DNA from: Theropithecus gelada
Taxonomy: Eukaryota > Chordata > Mammalia > Primates > Cercopithecidae
Length of the DNA: 64,000 nt
Assembly: GCF_003255815.1 (NCBI RefSeq)
Contig: NC_037670.1
Location: 61,020,960-61,084,959 of the forward strand
Direction of reading: 5' to 3'
Shown here: positions 49,242-59,180 of the stretch, in pieces
Layout: each line of letters starts with the position of its first letter
Position numbering within the stretch: position 1 is the stretch's first letter
Position numbers and translations under genes: made by a program
Notes under the pieces: generated by a model
Databases searched by the model: none
Told to the model about the DNA's origin: nothing
What the model saw: only the letters and a program-made list of their open reading frames with translations

Positions 49242-49259
49242 TTCCTGGTCAGGGAACCA
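49242..49259 (-). promoter_or_regulatory. Primer-binding site for tRNA-Glu
   Basis: In sense direction TGGTTCCCTGACCAGGAA, five bases after the 5' LTR. It matches the complement of the tRNA-Glu 3' end at 17 of 18 positions as I know that tRNA. Glu priming defines HERV-E. Confidence 0.88.
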
Positions 49260-49264
49260 AGAAA

Positions 49265-49751
49265 TGTAGCACAAACAAAACCCCTCAGACACCAAGTTGT
49301 AAAAGGAAAGGCTTTATTCAGCTGGGAGCATCGGCAAACTACTGCCTTAAAATCCAAGCTCCCCGAGTGCACAATTTCTGTCCCTTTTAAGGACTCACAA
49401 CACTAAAGATTTCACATGAAAGGATCATGATTGATTGAACAATCTAGGGGGTACGTGATGGGGCTTCATGCACCAGTAGTCAGAGTGAAAGAGAACAGAG
49501 CAGGGAGTTTCACAATGTTCTTCCATACAATGTCTGGAATCTATGGATAACATCAGTTGTTAAGTCATGAGTTGATTTTTAACTACTAGGTTTAGGCCAG
49601 GCATTCCCAGACCTGGTTTCGGGTGTGGTTTTGGGTCTGGTGCCTGGTGCTGGGCTGCCTGCCTTTGGTTTCACTTCCTTATTTCTTCTTAAAACAGGTA
49701 CTAAGTATAAAACAATATAAAACAATATGAGAAGGTCTCTCTCTTCCCTTA
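49265..49751 (-). repeat. 5' LTR of the HERV-E-type provirus
   Basis: 487 bp. It ends TGTGCTACA (sense) at 49,265 and starts at 49,751 with TAAGGG instead of TGAGGG. The complement of AATAAA is at 49,313-49,318. It is 11 bp shorter than the 3' LTR. Confidence 0.94.
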
Positions 49752-49755
49752 CTAT

Positions 49756-50699
49756 CATATATCCTAGAAAGAAAGTATGTAGCTGTTCATAGACTAGGAA
49801 AAAATACATTTCTCTCTACTTTTCATAGTTTTACTTGAAATGGACCCTGCAACAATAGACAGATTAGCAAAAGAAAAATAAATGAAAGTTTCATACATAT
49901 ACATTTCATGTACACATGGAAAATACTTTGAGAAATGAGGAAATCTCAAAAAGGTGGCTTTCATTTCAAGTTTAAATTCTGTTTTCCACTGTAAGAAGGA
50001 AGGATGTTTAGGGTAAGCAATAAAGGGGAGGTGACCAGAAAAAGCATGGCAAATGAGGGTAAAGTTTTTATGCTGATGTAAATCTGTGCCTTCTCCATTG
50101 ACAAGAAAATCTATTTACAGGCATCCTTCTCTCCCTGGTACAGAGAGAGACACTCTCACAAAAGGAGATCTCCTTTAGAGATGTAAATTGCCCTTACAAA
50201 ATGGTATCTTCTGCTTTGTTTTCAGAGCTTCTCCTGTGTCTGCAGTTTCTCAAAATAATCAGCTCAAAATAATCCCTATGCGAAAGAGGCATGATTTTCT
50301 GTGGCATTCTTGTCTCCATACATCAATTCTTTTTTTTTCTTTGTGCGAGGGAAGATACTTTAATGTTTTCTTTATAGGTTTTTCATATTTCCTGCTGTAA
50401 TTTCTGCTGCCAGCATATTTTAGAGATTTTGTTGTTGTTGTTTCCATAATAAAAGACACTTTTTATTACTTTATTTCACCTTAGATTTTTATTTTGATCA
50501 TATAAAATCTGTTGATTGTTTATTAATTTTAAAAAATTGTTCAAGGAATTTTTACCAATGAATTTCTAGTTTTTTCTAGTTATTTTACTAGCAAATACAA
50601 AAATTTTAAAATTTAATTCAAATTTTTATAACACTAATTGTTTTCCTCATATCTTAATATAGCAGCTAAATTTTTCAAAATACTGGTACCTCATAATGG
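49756..50699. other. Unassigned DNA right of the HERV-E-type provirus
   Basis: The old L1 that borders the provirus on the left is not obvious here. CAGATTAGCAAAAGAAAAAT (about 49,860) resembles CAGATTAGTAGGAGGAAAAT at 59,278, so both may belong to one unassigned repeat family. No gene seen. Confidence 0.4.
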
Positions 50700-50852
50700 A
50701 ATTTTTGCTTTAAAAAAATGGGGCAAAAAAGCCTGTAACATTTTCCCATTAAGTAAGCTGCTGGATTTGAGACAGGTATATTAACACATTTTATATGTTA
50801 AAGAGTTACCTTTCAACTTCCATTTTATTGATGCTTCAAACATTAAAAAGCA

Positions 50853-51161
50853 TTTTTTTTTTTTTTTGAGACAGAGTCTTGCTGTGTCTTCCAGACTAGA
50901 GTGCAGTGGCACGATCTCGGCTCACTGCAAGCTCCGCCTCCCAGATTCACGCCATTCTCCTGCCTCAGCCTCCCGAGTAGCTGGGACTATAGGCGCCTGC
51001 CACCACGCCTGGCTAATTTTTTTTTTTTTTTTTTTGTATTTTTAGTAGAGACGGGGTTTCACCATGTTAGTCAGGATGGTCTCGATCTCCTGACCTTGTG
51101 ATCCACCCGCCTTGGCCTCCCAAAGTGCTGGGATTACAGGTGTGAGCCACCATGCCTGGCC
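50853..51161 (-). mobile_element. Alu SINE, minus strand
   Basis: Full-length reverse complement (poly-T, GAGACAGAGTCTTGCTGTGT, to CACCATGCCTGGCC). ACATTAAAAAGCATTT on the left and ACATTAATAAGCATTT on the right form the TSD, both old L1 sequence. Confidence 0.97.
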
Positions 51162-51216
51162 AACATTAATAAGCATTTAAAGATTTAAAGGCTTTTTCAA
51201 GTTCTATAGAGATAAC

Positions 51217-51607
51217 TGTCAGGCCTCTGAGCCCAAGCTAAGCCATCATATCCCCTGTGACCTGCACGTACACATCCTGCCTTAACTGATGACCACAAAA
51301 TAAGTGAAAATGGCCAGTCCCTGCCTTAACTGATGACATTACCTTGTGAAATTCCTTCTCCTGGCTCATCCTGGCTCAAAAACTCCCCGACTAAGCACTT
51401 TGTGACTCCCCAAACCTGCCTGCTGGAGAACAACCCCCTTTGACTGTAATTTTCCTTTACCTACCCAAATCTTTAAAAACGGCCCCACCCCTATCTCCCT
51501 TCACTGACTCTCTTTTTGGACTCAGCCCGCCTGCACCCAGGTGAAATAAACAGCCTTGTTGCTCACAGAGCCTGTTTGGTGGTCTCTTCACATGGATGTG
51601 AGTGAAA
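51217..51607 (+). repeat. 5' LTR7-type LTR with two small deletions
   Basis: 391 bp, from TGTCAGGCCTCTGAGCCCAA to GATGTGAGTGAAA. Against the 3' LTR it lacks about 14 bases after CACATCC and about 7 before CCACAAAA. The TATA box reads CTTTAAAA (51,471-51,478), while the 3' LTR has CTATAAAA. AATAAA is at 51,545-51,550. Confidence 0.96.
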
Positions 51608-51610
51608 TTT

Positions 51611-51628
51611 TGGTGCTGTGACTTGGAT
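51611..51628 (+). promoter_or_regulatory. Primer-binding site for tRNA-His
   Basis: TGGTGCTGTGACTTGGAT, three bases after the 5' LTR. It differs from the usual HERV-H His site by two C-to-T changes, both at CpG positions. Confidence 0.93.
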
Positions 51629-52559
51629 CTGGGGACCTCCCTTAGGAGATCAATCCCCTGTCCTCCTGCTCTTTGCTCCATGAGAAAGATCCACCTACGG
51701 CCTCTGGTCCTCAGACCAACCAGCCCAAGGAACATCTCATCAATTTTAAATCGGGTAAGCGGCCTCTCTACTCTCTCCTCCAACCCCTCTCTATCCCTCA
51801 ACCTCTCTCACTATCCCTCAACCTCTTTCTCCTTTCAATCTTGGTGCCGCACTTCAATCTCTCCCTTCTCTTAATTTCAGTTCCTTTCCTTTTCTAGTAG
51901 AGATGAAGGAGACGTGTTTTATCCATGAACCCAAAACTCTGGCACCAGTCACGGACTCGGGAACACGGTCTTTCCTTGGTGTTTAAATGCGTGGGGATGC
52001 CTTCATGATTATTCACCCACGTTTCAGAGGTGTCTGACTATGCGGGGACACCTGCCTTGGTCCTTCACCTTTAGTGGCAAGTACTGCTTTTCTGGGGGGC
52101 AAGAACCCCCCAACCCCTTCTCTCCATGTCTCTACCCCTCTCCATTTTCCTGGAGGGCAAGAACCCCCTGACCCCTTATCTCCATGTCTCTACCTTCTCT
52201 TTTCTCCAGACTTGCCTCCTTCACTATAGGCAACTTTCCACCCTCCATTCCTCCCTCTTCTCCCTTAGCCTGTGTTCTCAAAAACTTAAAACCTCTTCAA
52301 CTCACACCTGACCTAAAACCTAAGCACCTTATTTTCTTCTGCAATGCCACTTGGACCCAATACAAGCTCAACAGTGGTTCCAAATAGCCAGAAAATGGTA
52401 CTTTTGATTTTTTCCATCCTACAAGACCTAAATAATTCTTGTCGTAAAATAGGCAAACGGTCTGAGGTGACTGACATCCAGGCATTCTTTTACACATTGG
52501 TCCCTCCCTAGCCTCTGTTCCCATTGCAATTCGTCCCACAACTTCCCTCTTTCCCTCCC
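51629..52559 (+). other. HERV-H leader and start of gag, no open frame
   Basis: CT-rich leader with repeats such as the near-identical GGGGGGCAAGAACCCCCCAA (about 52,094) and GGAGGGCAAGAACCCCCTGA (about 52,152), which lie in a duplicated segment of about 58 bases containing CTCCATGTCTCTACC. The gag start is not certain. Confidence 0.7.
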
Positions 52560-53460
52560 GTCTGTCCACTCAGTCCCAACCCCAAGCGTCGCTGAGTCTC
52601 TCTAATCTTCCTTTTCTACAGACCCATCTGACCTCTCCCCTCCTCTCTAGGCTGCTCCTCGCCAGGCCAAGCTGGGTCCCAATTTTTCCTCAGCCTCCAC
52701 TCACCGACCCTATAATCCTTTTATCACCTCCCCTCCTGAAACCCTGTCTGGCTTACAGTTTTATTTCACGACTAGCCCTCCCACACCTGCCCAGAAATGT
52801 CCTCTTAAAAAGGTGACTGGAGCTAAAGACATAGTCAAGGTTAAGGCTTCCTTTTTCTTTATCTGACCTCTCCCAAATCAGTTAGCGTTTAGGCTCTTTT
52901 TCATCAAGTATGAAAAACCCAGCCCAGTTCATGGCTCGGTTGGCAGCAACCCTGAGATGCTTTACAGTCCTAGACCCTAAAAGGTCAAAAGGCTATCTTA
53001 TTCTCAATATACATTTTATTACCCAATCCACTCCCGACATTAAATAAAACTCCAAAAAATAAATTCCAGCCCTGAAACCCCACAACAGGACTTAATTAAC
53101 CTTGCCTTCAAGGTGTATAATAATAGACTAAAGGCAGCCAAGTAGCAACATATTTCTGAGTTGCAGTTCCTTGTCTCCACTGTGAGGCAAACCCCAGCCA
53201 CATCTCCAGCACACAAGAACTTCCAAATGCCTGAACCACAGTGGCCAGGGGTTCCTCCAGGACTGCCTCCCGCAGGAACTTGCTTCAAGTGCTGGAAATC
53301 TGACCACTGGGCCAAGGAATGTCCACAGTCCAGGATTCCTCCTAAGCCGTGTCCCATCTGTTGCAGGACCCCACGAAAAATCGGACTGTTCAACTTGCCC
53401 AGCAACCACTCCCAGAGCCCCTGGAACTCTGGCCCAAGGCTCTCTGACTGACTCCTTCTG
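52560..53460 (+). pseudogene. HERV-H gag relic with intact zinc knuckle
   Basis: The capsid-like segment (about 52,880-53,150, AQFMARLAATLRCF in frame) has several stops. The nucleocapsid frame 53,161-53,451 is open and keeps CFKCWKSDHWAKEC, a complete C-X2-C-X4-H-X4-C knuckle, unlike the HERV-E-type copy in this window. Confidence 0.85.
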
Positions 53461-53552
53461 GGATCTTCTTGGCTTAGTGGCTGAAGACTGACACTGCTTG
53501 ATCACCTCAGAAGCCTACAGGACCATCACAGACCCTTTGGGTCACTCTCACA

Positions 53553-53912
53553 GTGGAAGGTAAATCTGTCCCCTTCTTAATCAATATGGAGGCTATCCAC
53601 TACACATTATCTTCTTTTCAAGGGCCTGTTTCCCTTGCCTCCATAACTGTTGTAAGTATTGATGGCCAGGCTTGTAAACCTCTTAAAACTCCCCAACTCT
53701 GGTGCCAACTTAGGCAATACTCTTTTAAGCACTCCTTTTTAGTTATCCCCACCTGCCCAGTTCACTTATTAGGCCAAGATATTTTAACTAAATTATCTGC
53801 TTCCCTGACTATTCCTGGGCTACAGCCACACCTCATTGCTGCCTTTTCCCCCAGTTCAAAGCCTCCTTCACATCCTCCCCTTGTATCTCCCCACCTTAAC
53901 CCACGAGTATAG
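53553..53912 (+). pseudogene. HERV-H protease relic
   Basis: An open frame of 119 codons. The active-site segment reads FLINMEA where aspartic proteases have D-T-G, so the catalytic Asp is lost. HLLGQDILTKL further on is the typical flap-to-C-terminal part. It continues into pol without an own stop border. Confidence 0.85.
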
Positions 53913-53989
53913 GATACTTCTACTCCCTCCTTAGTGACCGATCATGTACCACTTACCATCCCATTAAAACCTAATCACCCTTACCCCAC

Positions 53990-55700
53990 TCAAAGCCAAT
54001 ATCCCATCCCATAGCACACTTTAAGAGGATTAAAGCCTGTTATCACTCACCTGCTACAGCATGGCCTTTTAAAGCCTATAAACTCCCCTTACAATTCCCC
54101 CATTTTACCTGTCCTAAAACCAGACAGGGCTTACAGGTTAGTTCAGGGTCTGTACCTTATCAACCATATTGTTTTGCCTATCCACCCCATGGTGCCAAAC
54201 CCATATCCTCTCCTATCCTCAATACCTCCCTCCACAACCCATTATTCTGTTCTGGATCTCAAACACACTTTCTTTACTATTCCTTTGCACCCTTCATCCC
54301 AGCCTCTCTTTGCTTTCACTTGGACTGACCCTGACACCCATCAAGTTCAGCAAATTACCTGGGCTGTACTGCCACAAGGCTTCACAGACAGCCCCCATAA
54401 CTTAAGTCAAGCCCAAATTTCTTCCTCATCTTTTACTTATCTTGGCATAATTCTCATAAAAATACACATGCTCTCCCTGCTGATCGTGTCCGGCTAATCT
54501 CCCCAACACCAATCCCTTCTACAAAACAACAACTCCTTTCCCTCCTAAGCATGCTTAGTGAGGTCAGAATTCTTACACAAGAGCTGGGACCACACCCTGT
54601 AGCCTTTATGTCCAAACAACTTAACCTTACTGTTTTAGCCTAGCCCTCATGTCTGCATGAGGTGGCTGCTGCTGCTTTAATACTTTTAGAGGCCCTAAAA
54701 ATCACAAACTATGCTCAACTCACTCTCTACCATTCTCATAACTTCCAAAATCTATTTTCTTCCTCTCACCATTGCTCAGGACAACACTTATACTGATAAG
54801 GTGGCTAGACAAGCAGCTAGCATTCCAATTTCTGTCCCTCGCAGCCAGTTTTTCTCCTTCTCATCTGGCCACTCCCACCTCCTCCCCCGCTGAAACTTCC
54901 ACCTATCAATCTCTTCCCACACAAGGCAAATGGTTCTTGGACCAAGGAAAATATATCCTCCCAGCCTCACAGGCCCATTCTATTCTATTGTCATTTCATA
55001 ACCTCTTCCATGTAGGTTACAAGTGGCTAGCCTGCCTCTTAGAACCTCTCATTTCCTTTCCATCATGGAAATCTGTCCTCAGGGAAATCACTTCTCAGTG
55101 TTCCATCTGCTATTCTACTACTCGTCAAGAATTTCTCAGGCCCCCTCCCTTCCCTATACATTGAGCTTGGGGATTTGCCCCTGCCCAGGACTGGTGAATT
55201 GACTTTACTCACATGCCCTGAGTCAGAAAACTAAAATATCTTTTGGTCTGGGTAGACCCTTTCACTGGATGGGTAGAAGCCTTTCCCACAGGGTCTGAGA
55301 AGGCCACCGCAGTCATCTCTTCCTTTCTGTCAGACATAATTCCTCGGTTTGGCCTTCTCACCTCTATACAGTCTGATAGCAGACCAGCCTTTATTAATCA
55401 AATCACCCAAGCAGTTTTTCAGGCTCTTTGTATTCAATGAAACCTTTATATTCCTTACCATCCTCAGTCTTCAGGAAAGGTAAAATGGAGTAATGGTCTT
55501 TTAAAATCACACCTTACCAAGCTTAGCCACCAACTTAAAAAGGACGAACAATACTTTTACCACTTGCCCTTCTCAGAATTTGGGCCTGTCCTCGGGATGC
55601 TACAGGGTACAGCCCATTTGAGCTCCTGTATGGATGCTCCTTTTTATTAGGCCCCAGTCTCATTCCAGACACCAGACCAACTTGGAACGTGCCCCAAAAA
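53990..55700 (+). pseudogene. HERV-H pol relic with the reverse-transcriptase catalytic box deleted
   Basis: The reverse-transcriptase N-terminal half is seen at 54,174-54,497 (MVPNPYPLLS, VLPQGFTDSPHNL). After SQAQ the frame jumps to SSSFTYLGI, so the segment with the YXDD box is missing. RNase H is reduced to traces around 54,600-54,800. The integrase zinc domain (about 54,960-55,130, HSILLSFH and CSIC) and catalytic core (55,190-55,440, IDFTHMP and SDSRPAF) are present, with a TGA before the first catalytic Asp and a stop at 55,438-55,440. Confidence 0.9.
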
Positions 55701-56253
55701 ACTTGTCATCCCTACTATCTTCTGTCTAGGCATACTCCTATTCACCATTCTCAACTACTCATAAATGCCCTGCTCTTGTTTACACTGCCGGTTTACACTG
55801 TTTCTCCAAGCCATCACAACTTATATCTCTTGGTGCTATCCCCAAACTGCCACTCTTAACTTCCTCTTAAAGTAAATAATCTTTGCTGGCAGGGCTATGC
55901 TGAACCTCCTTGGGCACTCTCTAATTAGATGTCCTGGGTCCTTACAATTCTTAGTCCTTTAATACCTGTTTTTCTCCTTCTCTTATTCCGTTTAGTTTTT
56001 CAATTCATACAAAACCGTATCCAGGCCATCACCAACAATTCTATGTGACAAATGTTTCTTCTAACAACCCCACAATATCACCCCTTACCACAAAATCTTC
56101 CTTCAGCTTAATCTCTCCCACTCTAAGTGCCCATGCTGCCCCTAATCCCACTCAAAGCAATCCTGAGAAACATTGCCCATTATCTCTCCATACCACCCCC
56201 AAAAATGTTCACTGCCCAAACAGTTTACCACTATTTCATTCTAATTTTCTTAT
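55701..56253 (+). other. HERV-H env remnant and 3' untranslated part
   Basis: The surface subunit and almost the whole envelope are missing. About 55,900-56,042 resembles the end of a transmembrane subunit (a Leu/Phe-rich run ending at TGA near 56,046). The rest is CA-rich 3' sequence. The 104-codon frame at 56,045 runs into the LTR and is fortuitous. Confidence 0.7.
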
Positions 56254-56272
56254 TAAAATAAGAAGACAGGAA
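56254..56272 (+). promoter_or_regulatory. HERV-H polypurine tract
   Basis: AAAATAAGAAGACAGGAA directly precedes the 3' LTR. Two pyrimidines interrupt it. Confidence 0.8.
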
Positions 56273-56686
56273 TGTCAGGCCTCTGAGCCCAAGCTAAGCC
56301 ATCATATCCCCTGTGACCTGCACGTATACATCCAGATAGCCTGTTCCTGCCTTAACTGATGAACTCCCACCACAAAAGAAGTGAAAATGGCTGGTCCCTG
56401 CCTTAATTGATGACATTACTTTGTAAAATTCCTTCTTCTGGATCATCTTGGCTCAAAAAGCTCCCCCACTGAGCACCTTGTGACCCCCACCCCTGCCTGA
56501 AAGAGAAAAATCCCCTTTGACTGTAATTTCCTTTTACCTACCCAAATCCTATAAAAAGGCCCCACCCCTGTCTCCCTTCACTGACTCTCTTTTTGGACTC
56601 GGTCCGCCTGCACCCAGGTGAAATAAACAGCCTTGTTGCTCACACAAAACCTGTTTGGTGGTCTCTTCACATAGATGCGAGTGAAA
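56273..56686 (+). repeat. 3' LTR7-type LTR
   Basis: 414 bp, from TGTCAGGCCTCTGAGCCCAA to GATGCGAGTGAAA. CTATAAAA (TATA at 56,550-56,556) and AATAAA (56,622-56,627) are intact, so this LTR is the better preserved promoter. Transcripts would start in it and enter the old L1 on its right. Confidence 0.96.
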
Positions 56687-57589
56687 ATAACTGTATTATT
56701 TTGTCTTAGATGAATTAATATGATGAATTATAATAATAGCTTCCTAATATTGAACACATTCTACATTCCTAAATTCCTCTTCATATTGGTGTATTTTTTA
56801 ATGCTATTGGATTATGTTGGCAAATATTTTCTTTAGGAATTTCACATTACTATAAAAAGGCATGATTTACATGAAAATTTATTTTTTTGCTATCCTTACC
56901 AGAGAAGAATGTGAATATTTTACTTGTTTATGGCAAGTTGAGTTTTCTTCATTTCTTGATCTCTGAAACACTTTGTGTATTATTAGAACTATCTGTCTTA
57001 GAAAAGTTTGTAAAATTCTTGCGTAAAAAATCTGGGCCTACTTATTTTCATGTGGATGTTCTTGAATAATGTTCTCAATTTTTTTTTTTCATAGGAAATG
57101 TCTTTTCTAAGTGGACTCAATTATAGCATACTAAAATTTCCTAAGAAATTATCAATTTTACCTGTTTCCAAATTTATTTTCAAAAAATTACTAAAATTAA
57201 TCTAGTATTTTAGGAACATTTTTCATTTTGAATCATTATTTTCTACTTATTGTGACAACATCTGAATATTTATGACTTTCCATTTTTGCTTCCTTATGTA
57301 TTGGTTTATCTATGTTACTGAAAATTTAAGAATCAGTGTTATGATTTGTTTTGTAGTTCTGCCTATTTTTCATTCTCTTCCTCATTCATTTTTGATTTTG
57401 CATTTATTATTTTCTTCTTTGTTTTACTTTTCTCTTTTGCTCTCTGTTCTTTTTGAATTAGGCATTTTCTTTCTCTTATTCCTTCATTTATATTTCCGTA
57501 TCTAAGTTTATAAATTTTCTTCAGAAGCTGTCTTATTTTTATCTCAAAGAGTCTAACATGTAGTATGTTACTGTTGTTTTAAGAAATCT

Positions 57590-58011
57590 ATGCAGCCATA
57601 AAAAAGGATGAGTTTGTGTCCTTTGTAGGGACATGGATGCAGCTGGAAACCATCATTCTTAGCAAACTATCACAAGAACAGAAAACCAAACACTGCATGT
57701 TCTCACTCATAGGTGGGAACTGAACAATGAGATCACTTGGACTCGGGAAGGGGAACATCACACACCGGGGCCTATCATGGGGAGGGGAGAGGGGGGAGGG
57801 ATTGCATTGGGAGTTATACCTGATGTAAATGACGAGTTGATGGGTGCTGACGAGTTGATGGGTGCAGCACACCAACATGGCACAAGTATACATATGTAAC
57901 AAACCTGCATGTTATGCACATGTGCCCTAGAACTTAAACTATAATAATAATAAAAAATAAATAAAAAATAAATAAATAAAAAAATAAATTAATCTAAAAA
58001 AAAAAAAAAGA
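57590..58011 (+). mobile_element. Short L1 3' end with nested-TSD context
   Basis: The last about 420 bases of a primate L1: the ORF2 end, then the 3' UTR with a G-rich run (GGGGAGGGGAGAGGGGGGAG), an 18-bp tandem duplication TGACGAGTTGATGGGTGC, and an A-rich tail. AAGAAATCT on the left (57,581-57,589) and right (58,012-58,020) is the TSD. Confidence 0.95.
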
Positions 58012-58020
58012 AAGAAATCT

Positions 58021-58322
58021 GGGCCGGAAGAGGTGGCTCACGCCTGTAATTGCAGCACTTTGGGAGGCCGAGGCCGGTGGATCATGAGGTCAGGAGGTTG
58101 AGACCATCCTGGCTAACACGGTGAAACCCCATCTCTACTAAAAATATAAAAAAATTTAGCCGGGCATGGTGGCGGGCACCTACAGTCACAGCTACTAGGG
58201 AGACTGAGGCAGGAGAATGGCTTGAACCTGGGAGCAGACGTTGCAGTGAGCGTAGATCGTGCCACTGCACTCCAGCCTGGGGGACAGAGTGAGAGACTCC
58301 GTCTCAAAAAAACAAAGAAAAA
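58021..58322 (+). mobile_element. Alu SINE inserted at the L1's right TSD
   Basis: A full-length dimer starting GGGCCGGAAGAGGTGGCTCA. AAGAAATCT follows its tail at 58,323-58,331, a third copy of the string that flanks the L1. The Alu thus used the L1 TSD as target. Confidence 0.95.
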
Positions 58323-59180
58323 AAGAAATCTGGAAGTTTAAATTTTATATATCTTTAGAACTAAAAGTTTATTAATAGAGTTAGAAAATCTTAAAATATG
58401 TGGCATTTTTTCTTGATTTTATTACTTTCTTGTTTTACAGAATAGTGATACAGTGATAACTATTTTTTTTTACTCCCATGGAATTTGATGAGATTTCCTG
58501 CATAAAAATTGACTATCAAAAATTTTGTTGTGTTCTATTAAAATCTCAAAGTATTATTTTGAAAACAGTGGTGGATTTACTATTATTGGAATACAAAGAT
58601 CTTTCACACATATACACATAACATGAATCTCCCAGATTTTTATTGTTTATGTCTTTTATGTATTAGTTATTTGTTGGCTTGTGTTATCTTGCCATAATTT
58701 CAATTAAAAGTCTAATTGTAGTGTTTTCATTTTTGTATCATCTATCCTTTCTGCTTTATAAAATGCATGTTGTGTTGTGTGATGCATAGACATTCATAAA
58801 TACTTTATCTTAATGTGAAATGTGGCCTTTCAATAGCAGAATATTCTTTGGATTCTTTAATGCTCTGGCTTCCTTTTCTGATATCAGGATTACATCAAAT
58901 GCTTTCCATTTGTTTGCATAAACTTCTATAATGTTGTCCATCTTAATTCAGTTTTTCTCAATTTGTGTTAGGTGTGTCTTTCGTAAATAACATCAAATTT
59001 GGTTTTGAGCCAATTTTAATATTTTTTTGCTTGTGAGTTAAGCAAATTAACATTTATAAATTTAACTGATATAATTAACATCAATGGTATCATAATATGT
59101 TAGGTCCCTAAATATATTGTGTAGTGCATTATATTTATTGTAATTTTTCCTTTATGTGGGTTGCTTTGTTTGATTTTTTA

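Larger units (their letters stand above)
34845..49751 (-). mobile_element. HERV-E-type provirus, split by an L1
   Basis: A complete but dead class I provirus on the minus strand: 5' LTR (49,265-49,751), tRNA-Glu primer site, leader, gag, pro-pol, env, polypurine tract and 3' LTR (34,845-35,342). CTAT on both sides (34,841-34,844 and 49,752-49,755) is a 4-bp TSD. Removing the 6.2-kb L1 at 35.9-42.0 kb leaves about 8.7 kb, a normal proviral size. The assignment to HERV-E rests on the Glu primer site and the protein character. Every gene has stops or frameshifts. Confidence 0.93.
51217..56686 (+). mobile_element. HERV-H provirus with LTR7-type LTRs, env deleted
   Basis: 5.47 kb on the plus strand: 5' LTR, tRNA-His primer site, gag, pro, a deleted pol, hardly any env, polypurine tract and 3' LTR. 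ATAAC at 51,212-51,216 and 56,687-56,691 is the 5-bp TSD, lying in the old L1. Loss of much of pol and nearly all env is typical of the abundant deleted HERV-H class. LTR7-driven HERV-H copies are known to be transcribed in human pluripotent cells. Whether this one is cannot be seen. Confidence 0.96.
50700..59180 (-). mobile_element. Very old L1 interrupted by four younger insertions
   Basis: Pieces at about 50,700-50,852, 51,162-51,216, 56,687-57,580 and 58,332-59,180 read in order as the complement of L1 ORF2 from the reverse transcriptase to the endonuclease. Examples are AAAGGCTTTTTCAAGTTCTA then, across HERV-H, TTAATATGATGAATTATAAT, and TTCTGATATCAGGATTACAT near 58,880. No intact frame. 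Confidence 0.75.

Noticed and set aside
34845..49751. HERV-K or HERV-W identity for the large provirus
   Set aside because: The primer site matches tRNA-Glu and not Lys or Arg, and the gag-pol border is a gammaretroviral in-frame TGA.
54711..55164. Overlapping 60-130-codon frames in HERV-H pol
   Set aside because: Explained by the integrase zinc domain in one frame and chance frames in others.
57721..57800. G-rich run as an independent G-quadruplex element
   Set aside because: It is the usual G-rich tract of the L1 3' UTR.
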